From Rhodocyclaceae bacterium (GTDB taxonomy: Bacteria > Pseudomonadota > Gammaproteobacteria > Burkholderiales > Rhodocyclaceae), in the NCBI GenBank assembly GCA_016704145.1, contig JADJAS010000007.1:1922001-1986000 (forward strand): 64,000 nt of DNA, read 5' to 3'. Shown piece by piece: positions 35,672-45,096 of this stretch. Under the pieces are notes generated by a model. It made no database searches. It had not been told where the DNA came from and saw only the letters and a list, made by a program, of their open reading frames with translations. The translations under genes and the position numbers were made by a program. Numbering within the stretch: position 1 is the stretch's first letter; every line of letters begins with the position of its first letter.

Positions 35672-36304
35672 TCAGGCCGGGCGCATGGCGGCGGCGAGTA
35701 TCGAGGGGTCCTCGGCGCCGACGATGACTTCGCGGCCGCCGACGATGAAGGTCGGCACCATGTTGATGCCCATCGCGTGGACCTCTTGCTCCCTGTCGAG
35801 CACGGTCTGGCGGTCGACGTCGGCGGCGAGATAGGCGGCGACCTCGGCACCCGGGTAGCCGCACTCCTCGGCGATGCGCCGTAGCACGGCCGTGTCGCCG
35901 AGATTTTCGCCGCGATGGAAATTGCCGACGAACAGGCGCTCCACCAGCGCTTCGGCATCGCCGTTTCGTTGTGCCCAGTGCAGCAGGCGATGCGCTTGCA
36001 GCGTGTTGACGCGCAGCGGGATGTTCTCGAAGGCGAACGTCACGCCGCTGGCTTGGCCGGCCTGGCGAACGCGCTCGAAAATGCCCTCGACGGCGGCGCG
36101 GCCGCCGAACTTGCGTTCGAGGAAGGGCAGGTAGGGTTCGCCTGCCGGCGGCGTGTCGGGATTGAGGAAGAACGGCCGCCAGCGCTTCCGGCAGGCGAAG
36201 TCCGGCTGGTCGCGCCGGACTTCGGCGAGGGCGGCGGCCAGGCGGCGGGTGCCGATGAAGCACCAGGGGCAGACGAAGTCGGAAACGATGTCGACAGTGA
36301 GCAT
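35672..36304 (-). CDS. frnE: DsbA-family oxidoreductase, FrnE type
   Basis: 210 residues without signal peptide, so cytoplasmic. The thioredoxin-fold active site CPWC lies at residues 12-15 (SDFVCPWCFIG), followed by the long helical insertion of the DsbA fold and the cis-Pro loop MVPTFIVGGREVIVGA (about 180-195). FrnE-like proteins act in disulfide exchange or isomerisation, often linked to stress resistance. It is transcribed alone; the mltB gene lies 32 bp upstream on the same strand. Confidence 0.9.
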   Translation of the reverse strand: MLTVDIVSDFVCPWCFIGTRRLAAALAEVRRDQPDFACRKRWRPFFLNPDTPPAGEPYLPFLERKFGGRAAVEGIFERVRQAGQASGVTFAFENIPLRVNTLQAHRLLHWAQRNGDAEALVERLFVGNFHRGENLGDTAVLRRIAEECGYPGAEVAAYLAADVDRQTVLDREQEVHAMGINMVPTFIVGGREVIVGAEDPSILAAAMRPA

Positions 36305-36336
36305 GGTCTTGTTTCTCCGTGACGGTGGGTGAAGGT

Positions 36337-37335
36337 TCAGGGCCGCGCCGCGCGCAGTGCCTCGGCCAGGTCCATGACGGCGGCGGCGTAGAAACTGCTG
36401 CGGTTGTAGCGCGTGATGACGAAGAAGTTATTGAAGCCGAGCCGGTACTCGGTGGGATGCTCCGGCGTCGCCAGGTCGATCAGCGCCGCGGGCAGTTCCG
36501 GCGCGCCGTCGGTGTCGACGCCGAAGCCGGCGAGTTCGGACGGCAGCCGTGCCGGCCGGATGCCTTCGGCGATCAGCGCGGCCGGGGAATTCGGCGTGTC
36601 GCCGCCGCTGACTTTCACCGCGTGGGCGATGGCCTCGCCGCCGCGCCAGCCGTGCTCGGCGAGAAAACGGGCGACGCTGCCGATGGCGTCGTCGGGGCTC
36701 GCCGCGAGGTCGATGCGGCCGTCGCGGTCGAAGTCGACCGCATAGCCGCGCACGCTCGACGGCAGGAACTGCGGCAGGCCGATGGCCCCGGCATACGAGC
36801 TCTTGTAGCTCCACGGGTCGCGCCGCTCGTCGCGCGCCAGCAGCAGCAAGGCCTCGAGTTCGCGGCGGAACAGCTCGGCGCGCGGCGGATGGTCGAAGGC
36901 CAGGTTGGTCAGGGCATTGAAGGCATGGAAGCGCCCGGTGTGGCGGCCGTAGAAGGTCTCGACGCCGAGGATGGCGACGACGATCGCGGCCGGCACGCCG
37001 CGGGTCGCCTCGGCGTGCGCCAGCGACGCGGCGTGGCGTTGCCAGAAGTCGAGGCCGCGGGCGATGCGTCGCGGCTCGACGAAGCGGTCGCGATAGGCCC
37101 GCCACGAGCGGCTGCCGGGATCGGCGGGCGGCTGGATGGCCTTGATGACCGCCGGATCGGGGTGCGCCTTGTGGAACAGCGCCAGCAGCCTGTCCGCCTC
37201 GAAACCGTGGCGCTCCACCATTTCGGCGACGAAGCCGCGCACGTCGTCGCGCTCGCCGTAGGACGGCGCGGCGTGGGCGCCGGCGGCGGCGAGACAGGCC
37301 AGCAGGATGAGTAGAGCGGGGGAACGAACGATCAT
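36337..37335 (-). CDS. mltB: lytic murein transglycosylase B
   Basis: 332 residues from ATG 37335, with an N-terminal signal peptide (about 1-22, AGAHAAPS). The MltB catalytic motif ILGVETFYGRHTGRF with Glu near 125, SSYAGAIGLPQFLPSSVRGYAVDFDRDGR (about 185-213) and YNRSSFYAAAVMDLAEAL near the end are complete. The enzyme cleaves the glycan strands of peptidoglycan in the periplasm. It overlaps the transglutaminase gene by 4 bp. One dispersed element copy encodes VKVSGGDTP. Confidence 0.93.
   Translation of the reverse strand: MIVRSPALLILLACLAAAGAHAAPSYGERDDVRGFVAEMVERHGFEADRLLALFHKAHPDPAVIKAIQPPADPGSRSWRAYRDRFVEPRRIARGLDFWQRHAASLAHAEATRGVPAAIVVAILGVETFYGRHTGRFHAFNALTNLAFDHPPRAELFRRELEALLLLARDERRDPWSYKSSYAGAIGLPQFLPSSVRGYAVDFDRDGRIDLAASPDDAIGSVARFLAEHGWRGGEAIAHAVKVSGGDTPNSPAALIAEGIRPARLPSELAGFGVDTDGAPELPAALIDLATPEHPTEYRLGFNNFFVITRYNRSSFYAAAVMDLAEALRAARP
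36593..36616 (+). repeat. dispersed 24-bp element, copy 15 (intragenic)
   Basis: Inside mltB, antisense, encoding VKVSGGDTP. GGCG-TGT-CGCC stem and exact CTGACTTTC. Confidence 0.8.
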
Positions 37336-39296
37336 GGCCGGAAGGATGCCACGTGGTGGCGCAATTGGTCGAGCGCATTGGCGCGATCGGCCGCCGGCGC
37401 CGCATAGCGCAGCCGGGCGTACAGGGCGGCCATGGCGTGCATGTCGGCGGCGATGGCGGGCTGCGCCTCGCCGACGCGTCTGGCGTAATCGAGCGGGCCT
37501 TCCTCCGGGCGGCGGCCCAACCCGCGCCGGGCCAGGCGTCGCGAAAGTTTCCGCCATTGACGGGCCAGCGGATCGACGTGGCCTGGCCGACGCAGGGTCC
37601 AGGCGGTCAGGATCAGCAGGGCGAGGCCGCACAGCGCGGCGAGCATGGCCGTCATGGCGCGCCAGTCGGGCGAGGGCAGGCCCAGGCGTTGCAGCAATTG
37701 CCGTTGTCGCTCCGGGTTGTAGCCGAGCACCCACTGGTTCCAGCTGTTGGTGACGGCGTCCCAGCGGAAGCGCAGGTCGCGCAGCCAGGCAAGGTCGGCG
37801 CGCATCAATAGCGGCAGGGGGTCGCCGGCCGGCACGGCGGCGGCCAGGTCGAGGTCGATGCGGGTTGGTGCGCTGATCGCGGTGGGGTCGATGCGCAGCC
37901 AGCCGCGTCCCGCCAGCCAGACTTCCGTCCAGGCATGGGCGTCGTATTGCCGCACCGTCAGGTAGCCATCCACCGGGTTGATCTCGCCGCCCTGGTAACC
38001 GGTGACGACGCGGGCCGGCACGCCGGCGGCGCGCATCGCCACGGCGAAGGCGCTGGCGAAATGCTCGCAGAATCCCTGCTTGGTATCGAACAGGAATTCG
38101 TCGGCGCCGTGTTCGCCGAGCAGTGGCGGGTTCAGCGTGTAGAGCAGCCCCTGGCGCAGGAAGAAGGCTTGCGCCAGCCCCAGCACGTCTTCGTCGCCGC
38201 GCGCGCCGGCGCGCCAGCCGGCGGCGAGCCGCCGGATGCGCGGATTGCTGCCCGGCGGCAGCGCCAGGGACTGTTGCAGCAGCACCGGCGATTCGTTGGC
38301 GCCGGCGCGCAGCGAGGGATATGAGCGCACGGCGTAGCGCTGCCGCGACAGCACCGGTGACTTGGCCAGCAACTGGTAGTCGAGCGTGGCGAAGGCGGGT
38401 TCCGGCGTCGCGCCGGGCAGTTCCAACGCGAATAGCCATGGCTTGCCGTGCGCTTCCAGCGTGATTTCGTAGCCGATGCCGCCGTCTTCCGGTTCCGCGT
38501 AGGGCAGGGTGGCGCGCGGCAATTCGCGTCGCGGTCGCCAGGTGCGGCCGTCGAACTCGGACAGCACCGGGCCACGCCAGTACCACTGATGGCGCGCCGG
38601 CGGCACGGCGTCGAAGCGGACGCGGAAGGCGATGGCGTCAGACTGCGAGAGGTGGCTGATGGCGCCCGGCGCCATGCTGTCCGAGAGCCCGGTCAATCCG
38701 CTGCCGGCGTCCTTGGGCAGGCCCCACAGCGGGCCCTGCACGCGCGGGAACAGCACGAACAGCAGCAGCATGAATGGTAGGGCCTGGCCAAGCATGATGC
38801 CTGCGCGCCGCAGCTGTCCGGCCGGCGATGGTTGCGCATCGGCGAGGCAGAGCAGCGTCGCGGTGGCGACGACGACGACCGCCGCCGTGGCGAGGGCGGC
38901 CGGGATGGTCTGCGAGTAGAAGAACTGGGCGAGCGCCAGGAAGTAGGCGAGCAGGACGATCGCCCGGCCGTCGCGGACGGTGCGGGTTTCGAGCTGCTTG
39001 AGCGCCAGGAACAGCACCAGCAGCGCGACGCCGGGGTTCTGGCCGAACAGGCCGCCGAACTGGTAGCCGACGCCGGCGCTGCCGGCGAGGACCAGCAGCG
39101 TCAGCAGCCAGCGCGACGGCAGCGGCCGTTGCCGCCAGGCCAGCCAGCCGCGCCAGGTCAGTGCCGCCAGGGTCGTGCCGGTCAGCCAGGCGGGCAGATG
39201 CGTCGCCAGCGGCGCCAGCGCCACGGCGGCGAGCGCCAGCAGCCACCAGGACTGCGCGGCGGCCAGCATCGGCGCTTCAGCGGGCTTCGTGGCCAT
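37332..39296 (-). CDS. TgpA-like membrane transglutaminase
   Basis: 654 residues. Six or seven N-terminal membrane helices (about 10-185) and a periplasmic transglutaminase-fold domain with the triad Cys (KQGFCEHFASAFAVAMRAAG), His (YDAHAWTEVWLAG) and Asp (WLRIDPT) are present. A last membrane helix near 545-565 and a DUF4129-like C-terminal segment follow. The protein belongs to the TgpA/DUF3488 family, essential in Pseudomonas, with unknown substrate. It starts 20 bp inside the DUF58 gene (an alternative start at 39269 would not overlap) and is the third gene of the moxR-DUF58-tgpA set. Confidence 0.9.
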   Translation of the reverse strand: MATKPAEAPMLAAAQSWWLLALAAVALAPLATHLPAWLTGTTLAALTWRGWLAWRQRPLPSRWLLTLLVLAGSAGVGYQFGGLFGQNPGVALLVLFLALKQLETRTVRDGRAIVLLAYFLALAQFFYSQTIPAALATAAVVVVATATLLCLADAQPSPAGQLRRAGIMLGQALPFMLLLFVLFPRVQGPLWGLPKDAGSGLTGLSDSMAPGAISHLSQSDAIAFRVRFDAVPPARHQWYWRGPVLSEFDGRTWRPRRELPRATLPYAEPEDGGIGYEITLEAHGKPWLFALELPGATPEPAFATLDYQLLAKSPVLSRQRYAVRSYPSLRAGANESPVLLQQSLALPPGSNPRIRRLAAGWRAGARGDEDVLGLAQAFFLRQGLLYTLNPPLLGEHGADEFLFDTKQGFCEHFASAFAVAMRAAGVPARVVTGYQGGEINPVDGYLTVRQYDAHAWTEVWLAGRGWLRIDPTAISAPTRIDLDLAAAVPAGDPLPLLMRADLAWLRDLRFRWDAVTNSWNQWVLGYNPERQRQLLQRLGLPSPDWRAMTAMLAALCGLALLILTAWTLRRPGHVDPLARQWRKLSRRLARRGLGRRPEEGPLDYARRVGEAQPAIAADMHAMAALYARLRYAAPAADRANALDQLRHHVASFRP

Positions 39297-40251
39297 GGAG
39301 AGCGAGCGTCTTCAGCGCGGCGTCGAGATGCGCCTGGCCGCTGCTCGGGGCGAGCGTTGTGCCGGGCAGGCGCAAGCCCCACTCGAAGCCGGAAGCATGG
39401 GCGTCGAGCGCCCAGCGCGTCAGCATCGACAGCCGTGTCTCGACATCGACATCCGGCAGCGCCCGCCAGTCCAGCCACAGGCGGCTGGCGGTCGTGGCGC
39501 CCTCGAACTGCTTGGTCAGCAGCGGCGCATCCTCACCCCGGCGCGCGGCGTTCTTCCAGGCGACATGGCGCGGCGGATCGGCCGGCTGATGTTCGCGGAA
39601 GCCGGCGAAGTCATCGCGGCCGCGCCCGCCGCCACCGTGCTTGCCGGTCTCGCGCGAACTGGTCCAGGGCAGCGGCGGCGCCTGGGCGGCGGGGCGCGGG
39701 TAAACCAGGCAACGGGCGTCCGGCGCGGCATAGGCCCAGGCGCGAATCAGCCCGAGCGGCCAGGTGGTTTCCAGCCCGATCCGCGGCAGGGTCAGCCAGC
39801 CGCGTTGCACGGCCGGCAACGCCAGCCGGGCATCGGCCGGTTCGTCGGCGGTCACGTCCAGCCGGGTATCGCCGCCATCGGGCAGCCACAACCGCAGCGC
39901 CCGGCGCTCGACGTCGCTGCCCAGCACGAGATGGAAGACGGCCATCTCGCCGGCAAACACGGGCGGCGTGCGGCCATGGCTGACTTTCAGGCGCACGAGA
40001 TTGCGGAAAGTGTGCAGGATGGCGACCACGCCGAGTCCGGCGAGCAGAAAGGTCAGGACATGGCCGAGGCCGAGGCTGTAGTTGATGCTGCCGATCAGCA
40101 TCACCAGCAGCGCGGCGGCGTAGCCCAGCCCGGCGCGGGTCGGCAGCACATACACCCGGCGCTGCGACAGGACGATGGGCGAGGGCTCGGGCGGGCGCAC
40201 GCGCAGCGCCCAACGGATGAACTGCTCGCGGGCCGCGGCGGCGAGGCTCAT
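39277..40251 (-). CDS. DUF58 (vWA-like) protein of the MoxR-TgpA system
   Basis: 324 residues: two membrane helices (about 35-75), a beta-rich middle and a DUF58 core (CLVYPRPAAQAPPLP; FAGFREHQPADPPRHVAWKNAARRGEDAPLLTKQFEG). The family has a von-Willebrand-A-like fold and usually acts as partner or adaptor for the MoxR ATPase upstream. It is separated from moxR by 1 bp. The signature RxYxxGDxxRxIxWxxxAR is recognisable in degenerate form (FREHQPADPPRHVAWKNAAR). Confidence 0.88.
   Translation of the reverse strand: MSLAAAAREQFIRWALRVRPPEPSPIVLSQRRVYVLPTRAGLGYAAALLVMLIGSINYSLGLGHVLTFLLAGLGVVAILHTFRNLVRLKVSHGRTPPVFAGEMAVFHLVLGSDVERRALRLWLPDGGDTRLDVTADEPADARLALPAVQRGWLTLPRIGLETTWPLGLIRAWAYAAPDARCLVYPRPAAQAPPLPWTSSRETGKHGGGGRGRDDFAGFREHQPADPPRHVAWKNAARRGEDAPLLTKQFEGATTASRLWLDWRALPDVDVETRLSMLTRWALDAHASGFEWGLRLPGTTLAPSSGQAHLDAALKTLALHGHEAR
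39965..39988 (+). repeat. dispersed 24-bp element, copy 16 (intragenic)
   Basis: Inside the DUF58 gene, antisense, encoding LKVSHGRTP. Exact CTGACTTTC; the first half reads GGCGTGCGGCC. Confidence 0.75.
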
Positions 40252-40252
40252 G

Positions 40253-41176
40253 TCAGGGAATCGGCACCGCCTCGATCAGCCGCCGGACGGCATCGGCGGC
40301 TGGCGCGGCATCCATCGGCCGCAGACGATGGCCGACGATGCCGGGCAGCACGGCCTGCACGTCCTCCGGCAGCACATGGTCGCGGCCGGCCAGCCAGGCC
40401 CAGGCGCGCGCGGCGGCCAGCAGCGCCAGCGCGGCGCGCGGGCTGAGGCCGGCCTGCCAGTCGGCGCTCGCGCGCGTGTGGCCGGCTAGCGCCTGCACGT
40501 AGTCGATCAGCGGTTCGGCGGCGTGAACCTGGCGCACGGCTTCCTGGTGCGCCAGCAGGGTTTCCGGCGTCAGACAGGGCGGCATGGCGGCGAGCAGTTC
40601 GCGCCGGTCCGCGCCGGCCAGCAGCTCGCGTTCGGCGGCACGATCCGGATAGCCGAGCTCGATCCTCATCAGGAAACGGTCGAGCTGCGATTCCGGCAGC
40701 GGAAAGGTGCCGATCTGGTGCGCCGGGTTCTGCGTGGCGATGACGAAGAACGGGGCGGGCAGCGGCCGGGTGCGACCCTCGGCGGTCACCTGCCGTTCCT
40801 CCATGGCCTCGAGCAGCGCGCTTTGCGTTTTCGGCGTGGCGCGATTGACCTCGTCGGCCAGCACGACCTGGGCGAAAATCGGCCCGGGATGGAAGTCGAA
40901 GGCGCCGCGCGCGCGGTCGAAAATCGACACGCCGAGAATGTCGGCCGGCAGCATGTCGCTGGTGAACTGGATGCGCTGGAAATCCAGGCCGAGCAGTCTT
41001 GCCAGCACATGCGCCAGCGTGGTCTTGCCGACGCCGGGCACGTCCTCAATCAGCAGGTGGCCGCGCGCCAGCAGGCAGGCCAACGCCAGGCGGATCTGTC
41101 GTTCCTTGCCGAGAATGATGCCGCCGGCGGCGGCGATGACGGCATCCATGGGGCGAGGGGAATCGGGAGCATGCAT
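40253..41176 (-). CDS. moxR: MoxR-type AAA+ ATPase
   Basis: 307 residues from ATG 41176, without signal peptide. Walker A is EDVPGVGKTTLAH (about 45-57), Walker B VVLADEVNRA near 110. The AAA+ sensor 1 motif is FFVIATQNP and the arginine finger region PESQLDRFLMR; the lid domain follows. MoxR ATPases act as chaperones for assembly or metal insertion of partner proteins. The operon partners here are DUF58 and TgpA. It is divergent from the deacetylase gene over 81 bp. Confidence 0.93.
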   Translation of the reverse strand: MHAPDSPRPMDAVIAAAGGIILGKERQIRLALACLLARGHLLIEDVPGVGKTTLAHVLARLLGLDFQRIQFTSDMLPADILGVSIFDRARGAFDFHPGPIFAQVVLADEVNRATPKTQSALLEAMEERQVTAEGRTRPLPAPFFVIATQNPAHQIGTFPLPESQLDRFLMRIELGYPDRAAERELLAGADRRELLAAMPPCLTPETLLAHQEAVRQVHAAEPLIDYVQALAGHTRASADWQAGLSPRAALALLAAARAWAWLAGRDHVLPEDVQAVLPGIVGHRLRPMDAAPAADAVRRLIEAVPIP

Positions 41177-41257
41177 GGAGTATCGGCGGGGCGGCGACAA
41201 ACGGTGGGGAATCGGGTCATAATCGCATATCGATTTCATTGTAAGTCAATCGCCGAC

Positions 41258-42181
41258 ATGACCACGGCCTTCATCACCCATCGCGACTGCTGGCGTCACG
41301 ACATGGGGTCGCATCATCCGGAATGCCCGGAGCGCCTGGGCGCCATCCAGGATCGGTTGATCGCGGCCGGCCTCGATCTCTACCTCGCCCATCACGAGGC
41401 GCCGCTCGCGGAGATGGAACAACTGCTGCGCGTGCATCCGCGACCGTACATCGAAATGCTCGAGGCGAGTTCGCCTGCCCACGGCATCCATCACCTCGAT
41501 CCCGATACCGCCATGAGTCCGGGCACCTGGCAGGCGGCGCTGCGCGCGGCCGGCGCCGGCGTCATGGCCACCGACATCGTCATGCGCGGCGAGGCGCCCA
41601 ATGCCTTCTGCGCCGTTCGCCCGCCCGGCCATCACGCCGAGCGGGCTCGGGCCATGGGCTTCTGTTTCTTCAACAACATCGCCGTCGCCGCCCGGCACGG
41701 CATCGAGCAGTGGGGCTTGAAGCGGGTCGCCATCGTCGATTTCGACGTGCATCACGGCAACGGCACCGAGGAGATTTTCGCCGGCGACGACAAGGTGCTG
41801 ATGGTCGGCACTTTCCAGCATCCCTTCTACCCCTACAGCGGCACCGAGCATCCCGCCGCCAACATGTGCAACGTCCCGGTCAAGGCCGGCACGCGGGGTG
41901 AAGGTTTCCGCGAAGTGATCGCCGATGTCTGGCTGCCGCGCCTGCGCGAATTCGCGCCCGAATTGATCTATGTCTCGGCCGGCTTCGACGCGCACTACGA
42001 GGACGACATGGCCTCGCTGGGGCTGGTCGAGTCGGACTACGCCTGGGTCACCGAGCAACTCAAGGGCGTGGCGCGGGAGACGGCGCAAGGCCGGATCGTT
42101 TCCATGCTCGAAGGCGGTTATTCCTTGTCGGCGCTGGCGCGCAGCGTCGCCGCCCATGTCAAGGCTCTGGCGGAACTCTAG
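41258..42181 (+). CDS. histone deacetylase / acetoin-utilisation family hydrolase
   Basis: 307 residues. The arginase-deacetylase fold shows all key motifs: VRPPGHHAERARAMGFCFFNN (His pair, about 128-148), VDFDVHHGNGTEEIF (metal Asp and His, about 165-179), SAGFDAHYEDDM (second metal Asp, near 250) and MLEGGYSL near 289. Family members remove acyl groups from proteins, acetylpolyamines or small amides; the substrate is open. It is transcribed alone, followed after 38 bp by dapA. Confidence 0.88.
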   Translation: MTTAFITHRDCWRHDMGSHHPECPERLGAIQDRLIAAGLDLYLAHHEAPLAEMEQLLRVHPRPYIEMLEASSPAHGIHHLDPDTAMSPGTWQAALRAAGAGVMATDIVMRGEAPNAFCAVRPPGHHAERARAMGFCFFNNIAVAARHGIEQWGLKRVAIVDFDVHHGNGTEEIFAGDDKVLMVGTFQHPFYPYSGTEHPAANMCNVPVKAGTRGEGFREVIADVWLPRLREFAPELIYVSAGFDAHYEDDMASLGLVESDYAWVTEQLKGVARETAQGRIVSMLEGGYSLSALARSVAAHVKALAEL

Positions 42182-42219
42182 TCGCGTAAAATGCTCACTT
42201 TGAATTCGATCGTCTCGAC

Positions 42220-43110
42220 ATGGCCAACATACTGATTCAGGGCTCGCTGCCCGCCATCATCACGCCGATGCACGAGGATGGCAGCCTCGACCTGCCGCGC
42301 CTGCGGGGGCTGGTCGACTGGCACCTGCGCGAGGGTTCCGATGGCATCGTGGTGGTCGGCACCACCGGCGAGTCGCCGACGGTCGATTTCGACGAGCATT
42401 GCCAGCTGATCGAGGTTGTGGTCGAGCAGGTCGCCGGTCGGGCCCCGGTGGTGGCCGGGACGGGCGCCAATTCCACCGCCGAGGCGATCGAACTGGCCGG
42501 GTTCGCGCGGCGAGCTGGCGCCTCTGCCCACCTGTCGGTGGTGCCCTACTACAACAAGCCGACCCAGGAAGGCCTCTACCGTCATTTCAGGGCCATCGCC
42601 GAGGCGGTCGAGCTGCCGATGATCGTCTACAACGTGCCCGGCCGCACCGGCGCCGATCTGGCGAACGACACCGCCCTGCGTCTCGCCGAAGTGCCGGGCG
42701 TCGCCGGCATCAAGGACGCCACCGGCAACATCGAGCGCGGCACGGATCTCCTCAAGCGCGCGCCACCGAGCTTCTCGGTGCTCAGCGGCGACGACGCAAC
42801 CGCGCTGGCGCTGACGCTGCTGGGCGGGCACGGCGTCATCTCGGTCACCGCCAACGTGGCGCCGCGCCTGATGCACGACATGATCGTCGCGGCGCTTGCC
42901 GGCGACGTCGCCACGGCGCGCACCATCAATTTCCGCCTGCTCGGTCTGCACCGCCACCTGTTCCTCGAGGCCAACCCGATTCCCGTCAAGTGGGCGTGCG
43001 CCGAGATGGGCCTGGTCGAACACGGGGTGCGCCTGCCCATGACCGAACTGTCATCCGACTGCCATGAACGCGTGCGTTTGGCGCTGCGCGAAGCCGGCAT
43101 CCAAATCTGA
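42220..43110 (+). CDS. dapA: 4-hydroxy-tetrahydrodipicolinate synthase
   Basis: 296 residues. The enzyme condenses pyruvate with aspartate semialdehyde in lysine and cell-wall synthesis. Markers: GTTGESPTVDFDEH (substrate loop, about 46-59), the Tyr of IVYNVPGRTG near 135, the Schiff-base Lys of GIKDATGN near 164, and LSGDDATALALTLLGGHGVISVTAN. Together with bamC downstream it reproduces the widespread dapA-bamC (nlpB) gene order. Confidence 0.96.
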   Translation: MANILIQGSLPAIITPMHEDGSLDLPRLRGLVDWHLREGSDGIVVVGTTGESPTVDFDEHCQLIEVVVEQVAGRAPVVAGTGANSTAEAIELAGFARRAGASAHLSVVPYYNKPTQEGLYRHFRAIAEAVELPMIVYNVPGRTGADLANDTALRLAEVPGVAGIKDATGNIERGTDLLKRAPPSFSVLSGDDATALALTLLGGHGVISVTANVAPRLMHDMIVAALAGDVATARTINFRLLGLHRHLFLEANPIPVKWACAEMGLVEHGVRLPMTELSSDCHERVRLALREAGIQI

Positions 43111-43125
43111 TTTCGCGAGGGACGC

Positions 43126-44259
43126 ATGAAACGCAACATCCCGCTGCTGGTCACGTTGGCGACGCTGCTCGCCGGTTGCAGCATGTCGATGCTGGAAACC
43201 AAGAAGGTCGATTACAAGTCGGCGGGCAAGCTGCCGACCCTCGAGGTGCCGCCCGACCTGACGCAGCCGACGCGCGACGACCGCTATGCAGTGCCGGACG
43301 TCAGCCCCAAGGGCACGGCGACCTATTCCGCCTATGTCGGCGAACGCGCCGGCCAGGCAAGGACCACGACGGTGCAGGAAGTGCTGCCGACGGTCGGCAA
43401 CATGCGCATCGAGCGGTCCGGCAATCAGCGCTGGCTGGTGGTGCCCGGCGCGCCGGACAAGCTGTGGTCGGGCATCAAGGAATTCTGGCAGGAGCTCGGC
43501 TTCATCATTAACGTCGAACTGCCCGAAGCCGGCGTTATGGAAACGGACTGGGCCGAGGACCGCGCCAAGATTCCGCAGGACATGTTGCGCGGCGCCCTCG
43601 GCAAGGTGTTGGATACGTTCTACTCGACCGCCGAGCGCGACAAGTTCCGCACCCGCGTCGAGAAGGGTGCGCAGGGCGAGACCGAGATCTACATCAGCCA
43701 TCGTGGCATGTACGAGGTCTATGTCAGCGAAGGCCGGTCGGAGACCCGCTGGCAGCCGCGGCCGGCCGACCCCGAACTCGAGGCGGCGATGCTGCGCCGG
43801 TTGATGGTCCGCTTCGGCATGGACGAGGTGCGGGCCAAGACCCTCCTGGCCGACTCCGGCGCCAAGGTGGAGAAGGCCAAGCTGATCACCGCCAAGGGGG
43901 GCGCCGGCACGCTCGAAGTGCAGGATGCCTTCGACCGGGCCTGGCGGCGGGTCGGTCTGGCGCTCGATCGCGTCGGCTTCACCGTCGAGGATCGCGACCG
44001 TTCCCAGGGCCTGTACTTCGTCCGCTATGTCGACCCCGAGGTCGACGCGAGGAAGAAGGACAAGGACGAGGGTTTCCTCGCCAAGCTGGCGTTTTGGCGC
44101 AGCAGCAAGCCTGATCCGGCCAAGAGCCAGCGCTATCGCGTCCTGGTCAAGGGCGCCGGGGAATCGAGCTACGTCCAGATAATGAACGCGGACGGCGTGG
44201 CCGAAACATCCGAAACCGGCGGCAAGATCCTCCGGCTGCTGCTCGAACAGCTGAAGTAG
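43126..44259 (+). CDS. bamC: outer-membrane assembly lipoprotein BamC
   Basis: 377 residues. Lipoprotein signal peptide ending LLAGCSMSM (lipidated Cys near 17), an unstructured N-terminal region with LPTLEVPPDLTQPTRDDRY (the segment that binds BamD in E. coli) and two helix-grip domains (about 95-210 and 225-375). It is a subunit of the BAM complex that inserts beta-barrel proteins into the outer membrane. It follows dapA by 15 bp. A GAGGGACGC element precedes its ATG. Confidence 0.92.
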   Translation: MKRNIPLLVTLATLLAGCSMSMLETKKVDYKSAGKLPTLEVPPDLTQPTRDDRYAVPDVSPKGTATYSAYVGERAGQARTTTVQEVLPTVGNMRIERSGNQRWLVVPGAPDKLWSGIKEFWQELGFIINVELPEAGVMETDWAEDRAKIPQDMLRGALGKVLDTFYSTAERDKFRTRVEKGAQGETEIYISHRGMYEVYVSEGRSETRWQPRPADPELEAAMLRRLMVRFGMDEVRAKTLLADSGAKVEKAKLITAKGGAGTLEVQDAFDRAWRRVGLALDRVGFTVEDRDRSQGLYFVRYVDPEVDARKKDKDEGFLAKLAFWRSSKPDPAKSQRYRVLVKGAGESSYVQIMNADGVAETSETGGKILRLLLEQLK

Positions 44260-44264
44260 TTCGC

Positions 44265-45026
44265 GTGCGGTTTGCCTCGCTGGGCAGCGGCAGCCGGGGC
44301 AATGCCCTGGTGGTCGAGGCCGGGCGCACGCGCGTGCTGGTCGACTGCGGTTTCGGCCCGCGTAACCTGGCGACGCGGCTGGCGCGGCTGGCGCTGGCGC
44401 CCGGCGACATCGACGCGATCCTGGTCACCCACGAGCATGCCGATCATCTGTCCGGCGTGCGGCCATGCGCGCGACGCCATGAACTGGCCGTCTACCTCAC
44501 GCACGGCTCGATGGGCGCGGCCGACTTCGACGGCCTGTCGCCGCGCGTGATCGACAGCCATTTGCCATTTGCCATCGGCGATCTCGAGGTCAGGCCGTTT
44601 CCAGTGCCGCACGACGCGCGCGAACCCGTCCAGTTCGTGTTCTCCGACGGCGCGGCCACCCTGGGCATGCTCACCGACAGTGGTCGCGTGACGCCGCACA
44701 TGGTGGCCATGCTGGATGGTTGCGATGCCCTGGTGCTGGAATGCAATCATGACGCCGACATGCTGAGGCAAGGGCGTTATCCCGATCATCTGAAACGCCG
44801 GATTGCCGGGCCTTACGGCCATCTCGACAACGCCGCGGCGGCGGATCTGCTGGCACGCCTGGATACGCGGCGGATCAGGCACGTGATCGCGGCGCATCTG
44901 AGCCAGGACAATAATCGGCCGGACCTGGCGCGGGCAGCACTCGCGCGGGTGCTCGGTTGCGAGCCGTCCTGGATAGGCGTGGCGGACCAGGACAACGGCT
45001 GCGACTGGCGCGACCTGGGTTGCTGA
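44265..45026 (+). CDS. metallo-beta-lactamase fold hydrolase, YycJ/WalJ-like
   Basis: 253 residues, GTG start 5 bp after the bamC stop. Metal-binding motif THEHADH (HxHxDH, near 58-64), a later D in MLTDSGRVTPHM and H in the VIAAHLSQDNN stretch define a beta-lactamase-like site. The N-terminus FASLGSGSRGNALVVEAGRTRVLVDCGFG is typical for YycJ, which has been linked to DNA repair nuclease activity. It is the last gene of the dapA-bamC operon, ended by a strong palindrome. Confidence 0.88.
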   Translation: MRFASLGSGSRGNALVVEAGRTRVLVDCGFGPRNLATRLARLALAPGDIDAILVTHEHADHLSGVRPCARRHELAVYLTHGSMGAADFDGLSPRVIDSHLPFAIGDLEVRPFPVPHDAREPVQFVFSDGAATLGMLTDSGRVTPHMVAMLDGCDALVLECNHDADMLRQGRYPDHLKRRIAGPYGHLDNAAAADLLARLDTRRIRHVIAAHLSQDNNRPDLARAALARVLGCEPSWIGVADQDNGCDWRDLGC

Positions 45027-45042
45027 AGCGGCAAGAATGAAA

Positions 45043-45072
45043 AGGCCGGACGTTCCCGGGAACGTCCGGCCT
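45043..45072. terminator. bidirectional rho-independent terminator
   Basis: A perfect 30-bp palindrome (arms AGGCCGGACGTTCCC and its complement). Read leftwards it is followed by TTTT, so it clearly ends the repeat-lipoprotein gene. Read rightwards it is preceded by AAAA and lacks a T-run, so it terminates the metallo-hydrolase operon less certainly. Confidence 0.85.
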
Positions 45073-45096
45073 GCTTGGCGATGTCTGCCGAAGCGA